Below, piece by piece: positions 9,831 to 21,200 of a DNA stretch of 64,000 nucleotides. How positions within the stretch are numbered: the stretch's first letter is position 1; each line of letters opens with the position of its first letter. The stretch covers positions 15,960,734-16,024,733 of the forward strand of contig NC_089738.1 of the NCBI RefSeq assembly GCF_035083965.1, in the 5' to 3' direction. Both the position numbers and the translations under genes were made by a program. The notes under the pieces are model-generated. The model made no database searches, was not told where the DNA came from, and saw nothing but the letters and a program-made list of their open reading frames with translations. The DNA comes from Branchiostoma lanceolatum. Taxonomy: Eukaryota > Chordata > Leptocardii > Amphioxiformes > Branchiostomatidae.

Positions 9831-11960
9831 ATGGCCACCAAGGGCTGGGTTTTTGTGCTGTTCGTCATTGCTACCGAAGTCGCCAGTCCTGGCACAAACA
9901 CTTCACCATCTGACAGTCCAGCCGAGCATGCTTGCACGCATGGCCTTCGTCATGCGGATGATGATGGGTAAGTTGATCATACTCTTAACGGAAGCACACC
10001 TACTAGTTATCTGCATGCAACCGATTTCATACATCAAGTTTTGACACCAGGTCGAAGTTTCGCATCAGCACTGTGTATCGTTTGACACATTTTGAAACCA
10101 TTATAACAAAGCATGTGTGAGGCCGTGTCTAACTCTACTAAGAAGATGGAACATTTTTGATATTGACACAAAAAATTACTTTCGAACGGTCAACTACAAA
10201 TCAGAAAATAGAAATACAAAATGATTCTTACATCTGTAGCATCCGTAATATCATGTTACGATAACGTAGGGTAATCGCAGGTTTCAGTATTTGTTTTCCT
10301 GAAAACAAAGCAATCTTTCATGTAGGATATAGGAGGTTCTTTGTACACAACCAGGTATAGTTCTCACCTGCTAACGTTTCGATGTCTATCAGACACCTTC
10401 TTCAGAGCTTCTGACTGGAGTGCTGTTTCTCACCGCTATAAGTAACCTCCTATATCCTATATTCTACCAACCTGATGAAATTATTTTCGGAATCTTTCAT
10501 GTATCTACCTATCATGACATTATAAGTACTATCACATCTGAAGATGTAATCAAAGCTTACTAAAAGGTCAGGTATGAGTACAACTGTTTTTTGTTTTATT
10601 TTAGGCACGGGACGTTCATCTTCAGTGATGCTCTGTCTGGTTTTGCCGGTCATCATTGGATCCCACCTAGCCGGGCGTCCATGGAGTGTCTTCAGCTGTC
10701 TATGGACCAACAGAAGATTTCTCTGTCGGCAGTCGGTGCCCTCGTGGACAATATAACTCCAAAAGGTAAACAAACCCTTAGAAATTCATGACTTAACGTG
10801 GGGTGTGCGAGCCAAAACGAAATTGTTAATACTTCAGATAACCTTAGGTGACCAAGAATTTTCAGAAATGTATATAAGACATCATGGTTTGCAGTTTTGT
10901 CCTTACTTGCAATTTGTCTTTTGTCGGAAACAGAATATTTTACTTGAATGTTTTCCTATAATAATGCGCTGTCAAACACACAAGCAAAGAAAAATGGCCT
11001 ACATCAAACAAGCGCTTTATTAATTTTGATATACTTATCTTGTATCGTGTGAATTTAAGACCACTAAAAATGTCGCTACCAAGTGAAGCCATAGCACATG
11101 CACGACAACAATGTGATGGCATGAACGATGTGTGGCCAGTGGGTTCTCATTTAACAAAATATGAAGTAGATTTTCTCCAGAGTTTGAAATATACTTCAAG
11201 AGGAAATTGTGATGAATCTAGGGGACGTAGAAAAAAACTAACATATCGCCTTATGTAGATAATTGACCGTTGGCCAAATCTCTTTCTGTTAATCGTAGAC
11301 TGTGGAGAAATCTACCGAGACTCCAAAAGCCGCATGGATTCTGGAATCTACACCATCTACCCGCGTTCGTCGTTCGTCCCACTCCGCGTGTTCTGCCGTG
11401 TGGAGGCCGGCCGAGCCTGGACCGTCATCCAGCGGCGACAGGACGGATCTGTGGACTTCTACAGCCGGACATGGGAGGACTACAGCCGAGGGTTCGGGAA
11501 CCTGACGGGAGAGTTCTGGCTCGGCAACGACAACATCCATCTGCTGACCAACCAGGGCAGGTACAGACTGAATGCTGGCTTAGAAAAGTCTGAATATTGT
11601 ACAGAAAGGTTATGTCGCATGCCCGAGGGGTATCTGCAATATGACCGCTTCTTTGTGGAAAACGCACAGGCAAAGTACAGGTTACAGCTGGGCTCATATA
11701 CGGGGACTCCAGGAATGAACTATTTGTCTAATCAGGATAATGGAATATTTCGTTCTAACCCTTGTATACAGGGTGCGTGGTCGAAAAGTTCGTGCTACCT
11801 GTACAAAATGGGAGGGTTCTGGATTCGTCAATGTGATACATTGAACCCAAATGGTTTCTACTATTATAATGGCACGGACTGTCCAAAACAATCAAAACGG
11901 AAATCACCTGGGATAGTGGGGTACGGGTTTATTGAGATGAGAATCTCTGAATTAGAGTAA
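9831..11960 (+). CDS. Secreted fibrinogen-related domain protein (FReD gene 2)
   Basis: Exons 9831-9967, 10605-10765 and 11299-11960 join in phase (2, then 1) to give 319 residues. The layout matches gene 1: signal peptide (about residues 1-20), linker with a Cys, then a fibrinogen C-terminal domain beginning DCGEIYRDS. Exon 2 has four extra codons (FAGH) and exon 3 lacks seven near its start compared with gene 1. The first part of the domain (SGIYTIYP to NIHLLTNQGRY) is almost identical to gene 1; the second part differs strongly and adds Cys residues (SEYCTERLCRMPEG), ending in MGGFW and CDTLNPNGFY. The canonical DxDND calcium loop is not evident. A Penelope-like remnant with a ribozyme motif sits in intron 1. 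Role is inferred as extracellular carbohydrate or microbe recognition. Confidence 0.88.
10325..10503 (-). mobile_element. Penelope-like element remnant with 13-bp target duplication
   Basis: The insert in FReD gene 2 intron 1 is flanked by the direct repeat AATCTTTCATGTA (10312-10324 and about 10492-10504). Inside, TAGGATATAGGAGGTT near the left end returns inverted at about 10444-10459. The middle carries a hammerhead ribozyme core (10370-10408). Length and lack of ORF show only the terminal part of the retroelement was inserted. Confidence 0.6.
10370..10408 (-). ncRNA. Hammerhead ribozyme motif (Penelope-type)
   Basis: Read on the minus strand: stem I GCT, core CTGAAGA (fits CUGANGA), stem II GGTGTC-TGATA-GACATC, core GAAA, a minimal stem III (C,G), cleavage-site TT, then AGC closing stem I. 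Penelope-like elements are known to carry hammerheads with such very short stem III. Stem I is only 3 bp here, so activity may need a dimer. Confidence 0.7.
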
Positions 11961-13304
11961 CAACTCTTACAATTCCGCTTCTGGTTATTTTACATTTAAG
12001 GTGATCCATGGTTTTGATGTCCTATCATTATGGCACGACATCACTGCTCTGTTTAGTTATCTCTATTTCAATTATCATCTAATTATGATTTCTGTTGTTT
12101 GATGAATGATTATATTTTCTACTAAAATTTCGTCCCTGTATTATTTGTTATCTGCCATTTTTATTGTCGGGCTGGGACCTCGGGTGATACGGAATACCCC
12201 GTGTTGTATTCTGTATATATCAAACAACTCTAGCATTATTTGATCTCATTTATAGTCTGCGCAATAGTAATGCAATATCATTGCAATCTCATGCGACTAG
12301 ATTCATAGATTATTTATGATTTTTCATTTGCACCTTTCATGCATTAAAGGTAAGGTATTTATCAACAACACAAAAATTATGTAAAAAGTAAAGCAGTCAT
12401 CCTCAATTGAGGTGAAGCATGCATATGATTCTTTATTTATTCACCATTTAATAACATGCGTTGTATGAATTATATGTATGTCAAGAAACTCCAGCCTTAT
12501 TTGAAACCATTTAGACTGCACGGTAGAAATGCAATATCATTGGAGTCTCATGTTACCAAAATCATATATTCCTTATCAATGCATTACTGTTTCCCTACAT
12601 CTACAGAACCTACAACTTTTGAATGTAACGTTGATGTGAAATACAACAAAAAGTTTATGTGCTCATTATTTGCGTGAGATGTGTCATTGAATGTAAAATC
12701 GTCATACTTAGATTATGTAAAATCATAGGAGTTCTATTAATTCCACAGACGAGTCCAAACAAAAATTATATTAATTCTTTTGGGACTGTTTTAGTAATTT
12801 GCGGACATTTTCAAGTTATTGATAACATTATAACAACACTCATTGTCAACATAGATTCAAAGCATCACCAGCACAAGTCAGATGAAAAAAAGCAACTTTC
12901 TTTATTGGTCTTATGTAAATGATACAAAATTCCAAACTCCCTTGTCTTCTTAGTAATACTATATTCAAAAAATAAAACCTACATTGTAGTTGACTGTGAA
13001 GCCTTAAAAAATATAACTAAGCTTAAGACCAACAAAATTCATTTTTTTACTGGGTACAAGTTATTGGTGTGGAAGACAAACTGGTTAAAATAAATATAAC
13101 ATTACATTCCATTCTTTTCTCTCTACTCTATATGTATAACATTATCATGTGGCATGTTTATCAAGAGCCATGCATATACATAACACAATAAATCTGCTAC
13201 ATTGGTTTGAACCAAGAGACTTATTCTATGTGCTTACTGTGAAATTACTTCCTTACACATTAACCTCCTGTTTCCTTGAATCACATCAAGTATGGCAGAT
13301 ATAA
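11961..13304. other. Gene-free stretch downstream of FReD gene 2
   Basis: Holds the 3'-flank repeat copies at about 12222-12330 and 12478-12580. The remaining AT-rich sequence shows no exon, RNA gene or named repeat that I can support. Confidence 0.4.
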
Positions 13305-13850
13305 GACATTCTCCTAATAGCTGAACTGAATCTGCGTTGTAGAAACTCCCTACATTCACCCCTGCTTGCTTGGCCAAAGCACTGTTGACCCGTCTTGCTC
13401 ATAAATATCAATGAGGTTACCTTACAAATTTTCAATATGGTTGACACACAGCGCTCTGGCGCGACGTTAACAGGAAATCTGTTTGTTTTTGAGAAAGGAT
13501 GATACTAGTAGTTTCTTCGTACATGTATTTTTCGTCGATATTCGGTGATGTCGTCAACCCACAGATCCGCCAGATCTAAAATTTGGTACCCGATAAACAT
13601 TTAGTTTGGACACAGAAAGGACTGTTTCTGAACTTTACGCGCCAATCGTCTTGCTTTTGAACATTAATGAGCAGGTGTTATTTGGCACAAGCTTTTCCTT
13701 GCTACAACACCAAGGCATATTCTCCAATAGTCTAACAGTTGGTTATTTTCCAAGCCCTCAGTAGTGCTTTGGTCAGGCCAGGCAAGCAGAGGTGAAGGTA
13801 GGGAGTTTCTACTATGCGGATTCAGCTCTGCTAATAGGAGAATGATATTA
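13305..13850. repeat. Long inverted repeat, about 80-bp arms
   Basis: Bases 13305-13383 (CTCCTAATAGCTGAACTGAA.. through TGCTTGCTTGGCCAAAGCAC) return inverted at about 13767-13850 with roughly 85 percent identity by eye. The 380-bp spacer has no coding signal. It looks like an old non-autonomous DNA transposon, since the similarity fades at both outer edges and no target duplication is clear. Confidence 0.55.
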
Positions 13851-15202
13851 GATGTTCGTCCCTGAAACCTTATCACACTTAATACTCACGTGAGACCAAT
13901 CTCAGACAAGCTTTTTGCTTCAAAAGTTGTAACATATTGCTGCATCATTCTAGCAACTACTGTACCATCCGAAACAATGTATTGACACTTATCTTGTATA
14001 TTTCTCGCCCCTATATAATGTACATTTAGTACATTTACTATCATCCACTGTGTCTACTGCATTAATAATATATGATTCATAACACAAAATATTAGTGTAT
14101 TTCTAGCACTTATAAGACCAAAGTTGCCATGAAGTCTGCTTAAGCAATTGTGGCATTAGTAAAATCAGCCAATTTAAGTACAGATAAATACTGATTGTAA
14201 AAAACATGTTATAGCTTAAACAAACTGGATACTACACGTACATGTAACAGGAAGCAATGGATTCCATTCTTCCAGTGGGGTCCAACATTAAATCTATGAC
14301 ATAGATTTCGCACAAAGAGCAAACAAAATATTAAATGATAAAAATATAGAGTATAATATTACCTACCTACAAAATCAAATACAGTACTGAAGTGGAGAAA
14401 CCTTATATTTTCCTTTCATGATTAGATTTACTGTGGATATTGGACATTATGCATAAGTTACAAAGAACAGTCATGGCTTAGTATATGGTGGCATGTCAAT
14501 CAAAAGAAAAACAGTATCTATAAGACTGTAGTAATGTATGCGGCATTTGAGATTCTTTTGAAAACTATCCATTTGTGAAACTGTTTTGATTCCATGAATT
14601 TTTCAGTCAACTTTATTTGTAACAGTTGTTATAATCATGTAGTCTTTTTTTTACAGACAAACTTTGTCAACACTGTGTGAAAGTCAACACAGTTCAGCAT
14701 TGGATACATTGCATACCTGACTGCTAATGTTGATTTTACTAAAGCAGAAGTTTGAAGCAGCATGTAAGAAATTATTAACTATTTAGCACCGTTTCTGAGT
14801 TATTGCACCCATTTGGTCATGAAGTGTTTACATCCGTTAGCCCTGACTTGTTCAAACTTTTGTAGAGCAACAGTGTCCAATATCCAAGCTTTTCTTCTGG
14901 TTTGGTGTAAGTATCAGAATATGAGTATGTTGTTCAAAACCCTACAATCCTCTAATTTCACTCTTTTTCCACCTCCTCCTTTCAACATCACTGCCATCTC
15001 CCAACCATACGGAATCCTATCCCAGCACGCAACATTTGGGTAGACAATTGTTTAATGTCAGCAATTTATTGGCAAATCTTTTCTGTACTTATATCTTAGT
15101 CAACCAATTTCCAGTCAGTCTACCTGAAGGTCACCTTCTGAAGGGCAACAGCCATATTGGAATATTGCATGCTGGGACAGGATCCTTCCCAACCACCTCT
15201 CC
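13851..15202. other. Downstream of PINCH terminal exon A, includes its probable 3' UTR
   Basis: On the minus strand this follows the stop of terminal exon A. A minus-strand AATAAA lies at about 15065-15070, roughly 135 bases after the stop, and is the likely polyadenylation signal. Nothing else was recognised. Confidence 0.4.
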
Positions 15203-15293
15203 CTAGGTCTTCAGGCGTTTCTTCAGTTCCGTTGGCAGCTTCTCGTAACACTTCTTACAAACAGGCCTCATATCAACTTCTATGAATCGACTC
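15203..15293 (-). CDS. LIMS1/2 (PINCH): PINCH terminal exon A
   Basis: The acceptor TTATTCAG at 15294-15295 is followed by codons reading [20 protein letters not shown] and then TELKKRLKT, stop TAG. It supplies the last zinc ligands of LIM5 (C-x2-C) and a short basic tail. It is the closest of the three to the vertebrate C-terminus (KKCYEK, ELKKRLK). It is also the most distal, so its use requires skipping both B and C. A polyadenylation signal follows after about 135 bases. Confidence 0.9.
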
Positions 15294-18200
15294 CTGAATA
15301 AGATAGGAATGAAAAAGAAGAAAGTCTTAGCGGCAAAACTACAATGCTATTTTCTGCACACCCTAGCTTGAGAAATGCATACCCTTAAGCATATACCCTA
15401 TACTTGACAAAAAGGTATTTCAGCTTGTATACCATACTTTTGTTTTAATGACTATTGTGATTCTTGACATGTTTGTGGTGATTCAATTTTTGAAGCTTTT
15501 GCACCTACACTTCCGACATTATATAAATCATTCTATGGATTCCATATGGTAATGTGTATATTGTCATGCAATACTCATTTGCAGGTTTTGACTTTGACTT
15601 CTATGCAGACCTTAAAACAGCTAGTGTTTCTTTACATGCACTGTAAAATAATACTTTCAGAAGCACACAAAGAAGAAAGCTGTATCGTAAAAGTGCATAA
15701 AAAAGTTGAAAGATAACACCTTGCTATGTCGGGAAGAAGAAGGAATAAAGTCATTAGAGTTAGTAATTGATTAATAAGTGCATATATGGCATGCCGCATA
15801 TCATAAGAAACTCTCTGAAAACAAAACAGACTACATGCCCAAATTAGTAGGTCATCATGCACAGCCACCACTTAAATGATTATAGCAAAATTCACCAATA
15901 TCGTCTCACCGAGAAATAAAACTAAAGCATCTAGCTACATGTAGCACACAGCAAAAGTATCCGGGTATTGCTATAGTTGCTGTTTCTTCCATGCAAGTGC
16001 TGTAAGGGCTATGAGAGCACAAGGCAAATCTGTTAGTGCCTATGAAAAGAGGAAAAGGAAAGGCTTTGTTATAGCAATGCAGATGTGGTATAAGTTATGA
16101 ATTAAAATCAAACAGCATTCCCCACACCTTGCTACTTGTCAAATATTATTTGCTAAATGCCTGTTATCACAGAACTGACGCTCAGAATAGCAAGCTACAT
16201 GCGTATAGTATAGTGCAACAGTTTCTAGCCTACTGATACTAGAAGGCTCTCCATGCGCATTCTGTCAAACAAAACGATAGTGGGTAAAAACAATGCAGCA
16301 TAGAACATGGTTAGTGCTGGTAAGTTAGCAACATGCCACCTTGATAGCCACGTGTCAGTAAACAGGAATTATTATGAAGAAAGGCCATCACAAGAGTTCT
16401 CCAGTATTTTCATTAAACTTCACAATTCAGAAGGTTTAAAGATGGTACTGTAAAGGTGTAGAAATTATTTGAATCTTAACTGATAGCAGTATGTGATGTT
16501 TAAAGGCATACTTACAGTATTTTTAAGACGACCAAATTGTTCACACTCAAATGATATTTTGATCTTTTCTTTACTCAAAAGGTCTCTTTAAAACTCCCCC
16601 ATAAGAACAATTGTATTGAACTGTAGGACTGATGGATGGATTATAGATTGAACTTTAAAATCTATTAAAAGTTAAAATCCTTCCCTTCCTTCTGCAGTGC
16701 TTTTAATCTGTGTCTGTAGCCCTTGGGCCACACAGTTGTAAAAGCACTACTAGGCTCAATTAGAAATAGCTAGTTTTCAAAAGTGCTGAGTACTAAGCTG
16801 AGAAAGCAGTCTGTACAATGTTTTTAAGTCTTGGTATGACCTGGCCAGGGCTCGAACTCACGAACTCCTGAGTACAATTAAAAATAGTCTCTTCAAAGTA
16901 TAACCGTAGTATGCCTCTAAACTATGTAGTAACATGCATGAGGTGTCATTAATCCCTGACTGCGGCACGTCCAAACCTACATGCGTACATGGTACAGGAT
17001 TGACTGACAGGCGTCACAGCCTTCACTTATAGCGCTTCTTCAGCTCCATGGGAAACTTGACGAAGCAGGCCTTGCAGACTGGCTTCATGTCAAACTCCAG
17101 GAACTTGGTGCTGTATGTGTGGAATGTAGACATGGTGAGTACAGTGGGCAGGGGTCTCCATAGGGATTTAGAGTAGAGCAGGGCTGTAGCAGGGTGCATA
17201 GCACCCTAAGCCATGCATTTGCACGTTGTGGGGCGCGTCGTGGAGGAGGTCTGCCCGTCAGGGGGGAGGTCTGCACGTTGTGGAGGGGGGAGGTCATTGG
17301 GGGAGGAGGGTATGGCAGACATTGAAAATTAGACAGCAAAAGTCTTTGCGCGGGGCATTTTCTAGCAGACATCGGTAATGAAATTTTTCTAAAGAATATC
17401 CCTGATCAAAATACCACTCTGAATACATGTGAAAGTGGTTTCACGTTTCTGACTGCACATTTGAAAAAAATACCGATTTGCATTTTGACTCCAGAAACGA
17501 CTTTTGAACGAAAAAAAACAAACTTTAAGATGATTTTTGAATTAGCAACAGAGTATCAATTGCCTTCTAAGCTTCAGTTTGCTAAAAGATCGGTACTCGT
17601 AGCTTCGTTTGAAGCAGGCTTGGCAGACCGGCTTCATGTCAATCTCCAGGAACTTGGTGCTGTGTGGAATGTACACAAGGTGAGTACAGCAGCCTGCGTT
17701 TTCAGGGACACAGGCCCTGTACTGTGGCTGGGAGGGTTGGGGACACAATAGGGGCAATGGCAAACTGTGGATAGGTGCTGTCACACAGTAGTTGTACATC
17801 ATTTTATTTCTGAATATCTTATATTCTAAATATAACAATCTTTTGACATAAATAGAGTAAAAATGGACACAATTCAGCCTAGTGCTGCATGTCTGTTAAA
17901 AAATAAATCATTATTTTTGATTGATTGATTGATTGATATTGATTGATATTGATACAGGAAAACAGCTCTAAAAGGACATTTTCATCAGAAATATGGCAGG
18001 CGTCCTCCACATGATTTTTAGAAATCAGCTGATGTTCGCAGATGCACTACGCCCCGTTTAATGTGACAGGGTAAATTTTCATATTCGCTACACTCTGGCA
18101 ATTTTGAAATTCAGCAATCTTCTGGCGAACAACAAATCCCGGTGAAGGTCATTGACAGTGTGGCAGCCCCTTGATAAAATGTTTTATCAACATAGTTTTT

Positions 18201-21200
18201 CTCATTAACTCAGAATTTGAATTTCTTGGTTCAAAAGTAAAGCGTTTTGTCAGTAAGATTTGAAATCAGCCTGTTTCACAAAAACACAAAAAAAAGAACA
18301 TTGGGTCATTTTGTTACTTATACAAGATGAATGAAAATGTAGACCAAAAACTTTCATGCCATCAACATTGCTCAAATGTCATGCCCATACTGCGATGTTC
18401 CAATGAACGTTAAGTTAGTAAACATAACACAAATACATACAAAAAAGGGTGTTAAAACAATATGCAATCCAAACAATAAACACATAGAAGTACACAGTAC
18501 ACTACATGTGCATATATATATATTACCTATATGTGTCCTTGGCATGACAAGGGAGCCGCATACTCCAAGGAAAAATACATCAGTCTACCATTTATATCAT
18601 GTTCCTTGTTCAGTTGAAACTTAAATGGAGTATCACTTACAGTAAGGACTTACCATGCAGAAAAACAAACAGGTCTCAAAGCATGTCATGTATCTTAAAT
18701 CAGCAATAATGACATGCAAACTCACACAAACACATGCACTTTTTCAACAATTACACATACATGCACTATAGAATAGACAGAAACATTGGATTCATATGTC
18801 ACTTGAATTGCAGAAGCATGAACTTCACATTTCATATATAATTAAGATTTGAAATATTTTGTTCTCAAAGCTTAAAATGTGCCCACTTGGAATGTGTAGC
18901 TCGGAAATTCAACATAAATTTCATGTTTGATATTCACTGTAGGTATGCATTGAAGTAAGAATCATAGAATCCAACGTCATTGCAGTTACATAGAAAGAGA
19001 CAAATGCATGACAAGATGCTATCAATGACACAAATCAACAATGAGTGAATTCAAGGCATAACAGTCAACACATCCAAACAAGTCATTCAGTTATATCAGA
19101 AAAGACACACCCCAAAAAAATCACCCTTTCAGACTTATTCCATATAATGCATGCTTCAAGATGCAAAGAAAAACCACACCAAACTGAAAGGCCAACAAGA
19201 TGATGTTATATAATTTAAAACACACATTCATAAACAACATAATTCCTATAATCTGAATTCGATATCAGGCTGGACTAAATATTGTATAAATCTTTAAATT
19301 AATGTTTAATGTATAATTGTTAATACATTCAAGTACAATGTAGAAAGAGTATCAGGACTTTGACACCGAACAAACTCTTCTGAATGAACAAAATAATAAC
19401 TACTGTTTTATGTAATAATTGGATGTATATGTGAAGAGCTGTATAGAGGAAAATGAGTACTTACTTGAGCGTGAGTTTCTGGTCACATATAGAACAGGCA
19501 AAGCAGGCCACGCACCAGGACTTGTTCAAGGCACTCACAACTAGAATGACAAATTATAATCGAATTTAAAGCGGCAAATTCAAAGAGGTATGCACACTTC
19601 AGATATCCAGGTGTTCAAGACATCTTTTCTTCCTTAACAAAGCAAAAGCCTTGACATCACCCTTCTTTAAAACTGTGGCAATCGTATGGTACCTGGAATC
19701 ATGACACTGACAGCCAACATTACAGGATTTTGGCTACAAATTACAATGCTAGCAGTTGCAAGCTGAAAATGGAAGAATCTTTTTAATGTTGCAAATACAA
19801 ACTTTTGTCTTAAACATAGGAGTTTACCTCTAACAACACAGGCCATGAAATTATGACCTTGAACTATGACCTACCATCTCCGGTGATGACCTTGTTGCAC
19901 TGATAGCAGACATCCCCGAACAGCTGGTTGTAGTGAGTCTCACAGTACGCCAGGCCCTTCCGCTCGTAGTGACGGTGGCCCAGGAACGGTTTCTCACATT
20001 TGGCACACACAAAATGCTGTACAAAAGCATTAGAAGGTGTGGTTACTACTTGGCTATCAAAGAAACAACTGTGGTTTTATTCTGCATCCGTCAATGTATA
20101 CATATATGTCATACTATGATTGTAGATTGTCCTTAGACAGATTGCAATCCATGATTCTACTAGACTGTACAGAATGGTTTAAGGTAAACCTAACTCTACT
20201 AAATTAAACACTAACCCCATTTGTACTAGTAGAATTGCGGATTGTCCTACGACAGATCCCAATTGCAACGAAATCAAAATAGATTTTGTCTGGATTCTCT
20301 CTAAAAGGACTTTTAACTATTACCAGTCTGATACAGTATTTTCTAATTTCAAATTGCAGGAAATACATTCCATTTCATAGCCAAAAAAAAAGCTCAGATT
20401 GTGCCAGACATGGCACTTACCTCCACGTGCCACTGCTTGCCAAGCGCGTTCACCACACGAGTCTCGATAGGACGCCTGGATAACAAGATACAATGGCCTC
20501 CAGTTTAATTTGGGAGATCCAAATGGGACTTCACTAACCTTAAACCCAAATGGCTTTCTATCACATGGTACAAAATGTACGTAAAGATGGGGTTAAAAAT
20601 ACGTTGTAGCCATTGAATTAGCCCAATTTTGCAGAGTTCTGGGAATCTGTGCCCGATTCTGGAGAATTCTGAGGGGAATTCTGAAAACTGGAGGCAGAAT
20701 TCTGAAAACTGGAGGCAGAATTCTGAAACTGGAGGCAGAATTCTGGGAACTGTAGCCAGAATTCTGCAGAAGTCTGAGAACCTGAACCAGGTTTACTCAA
20801 TTTCAAGCCCTACACTTGATTGACATTTACTGTAGCTGACCTGCAAGCCCCACAAATGGGGATTCCCATCTTGTCATGGCAGGGGAGACAGTACAGCTCT
20901 CCTCGCAGCTCACGGGCAACTTCCGTCAGCTCCTTCCTGCAAACAACAGGTTTATAGATAAGTTAAAGTAAAAAACAGTTGAAAATAAGATGATCTACAA
21001 GTATCAAGACAGTCCTTCCAGGCATTCTCGAGTTATCGTGTTTACAGAAAGACATACACACTTGAACACCGTGCAAAACATAAGCTTCTCCGCGAAGGTA
21101 ACAGTCAAACCTGGCACAGCCAACAAACTCCAGTCATAGGCCACAAAAAATGTGTCATTCAATGTAATTTCATCCAATAAAATGTAATCCTGCATATCTA

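Noticed and set aside
10450-10773. 107-codon minus-strand frame over FReD gene 2 exon 2
   Set aside because: Antisense to a well supported exon, no motif.
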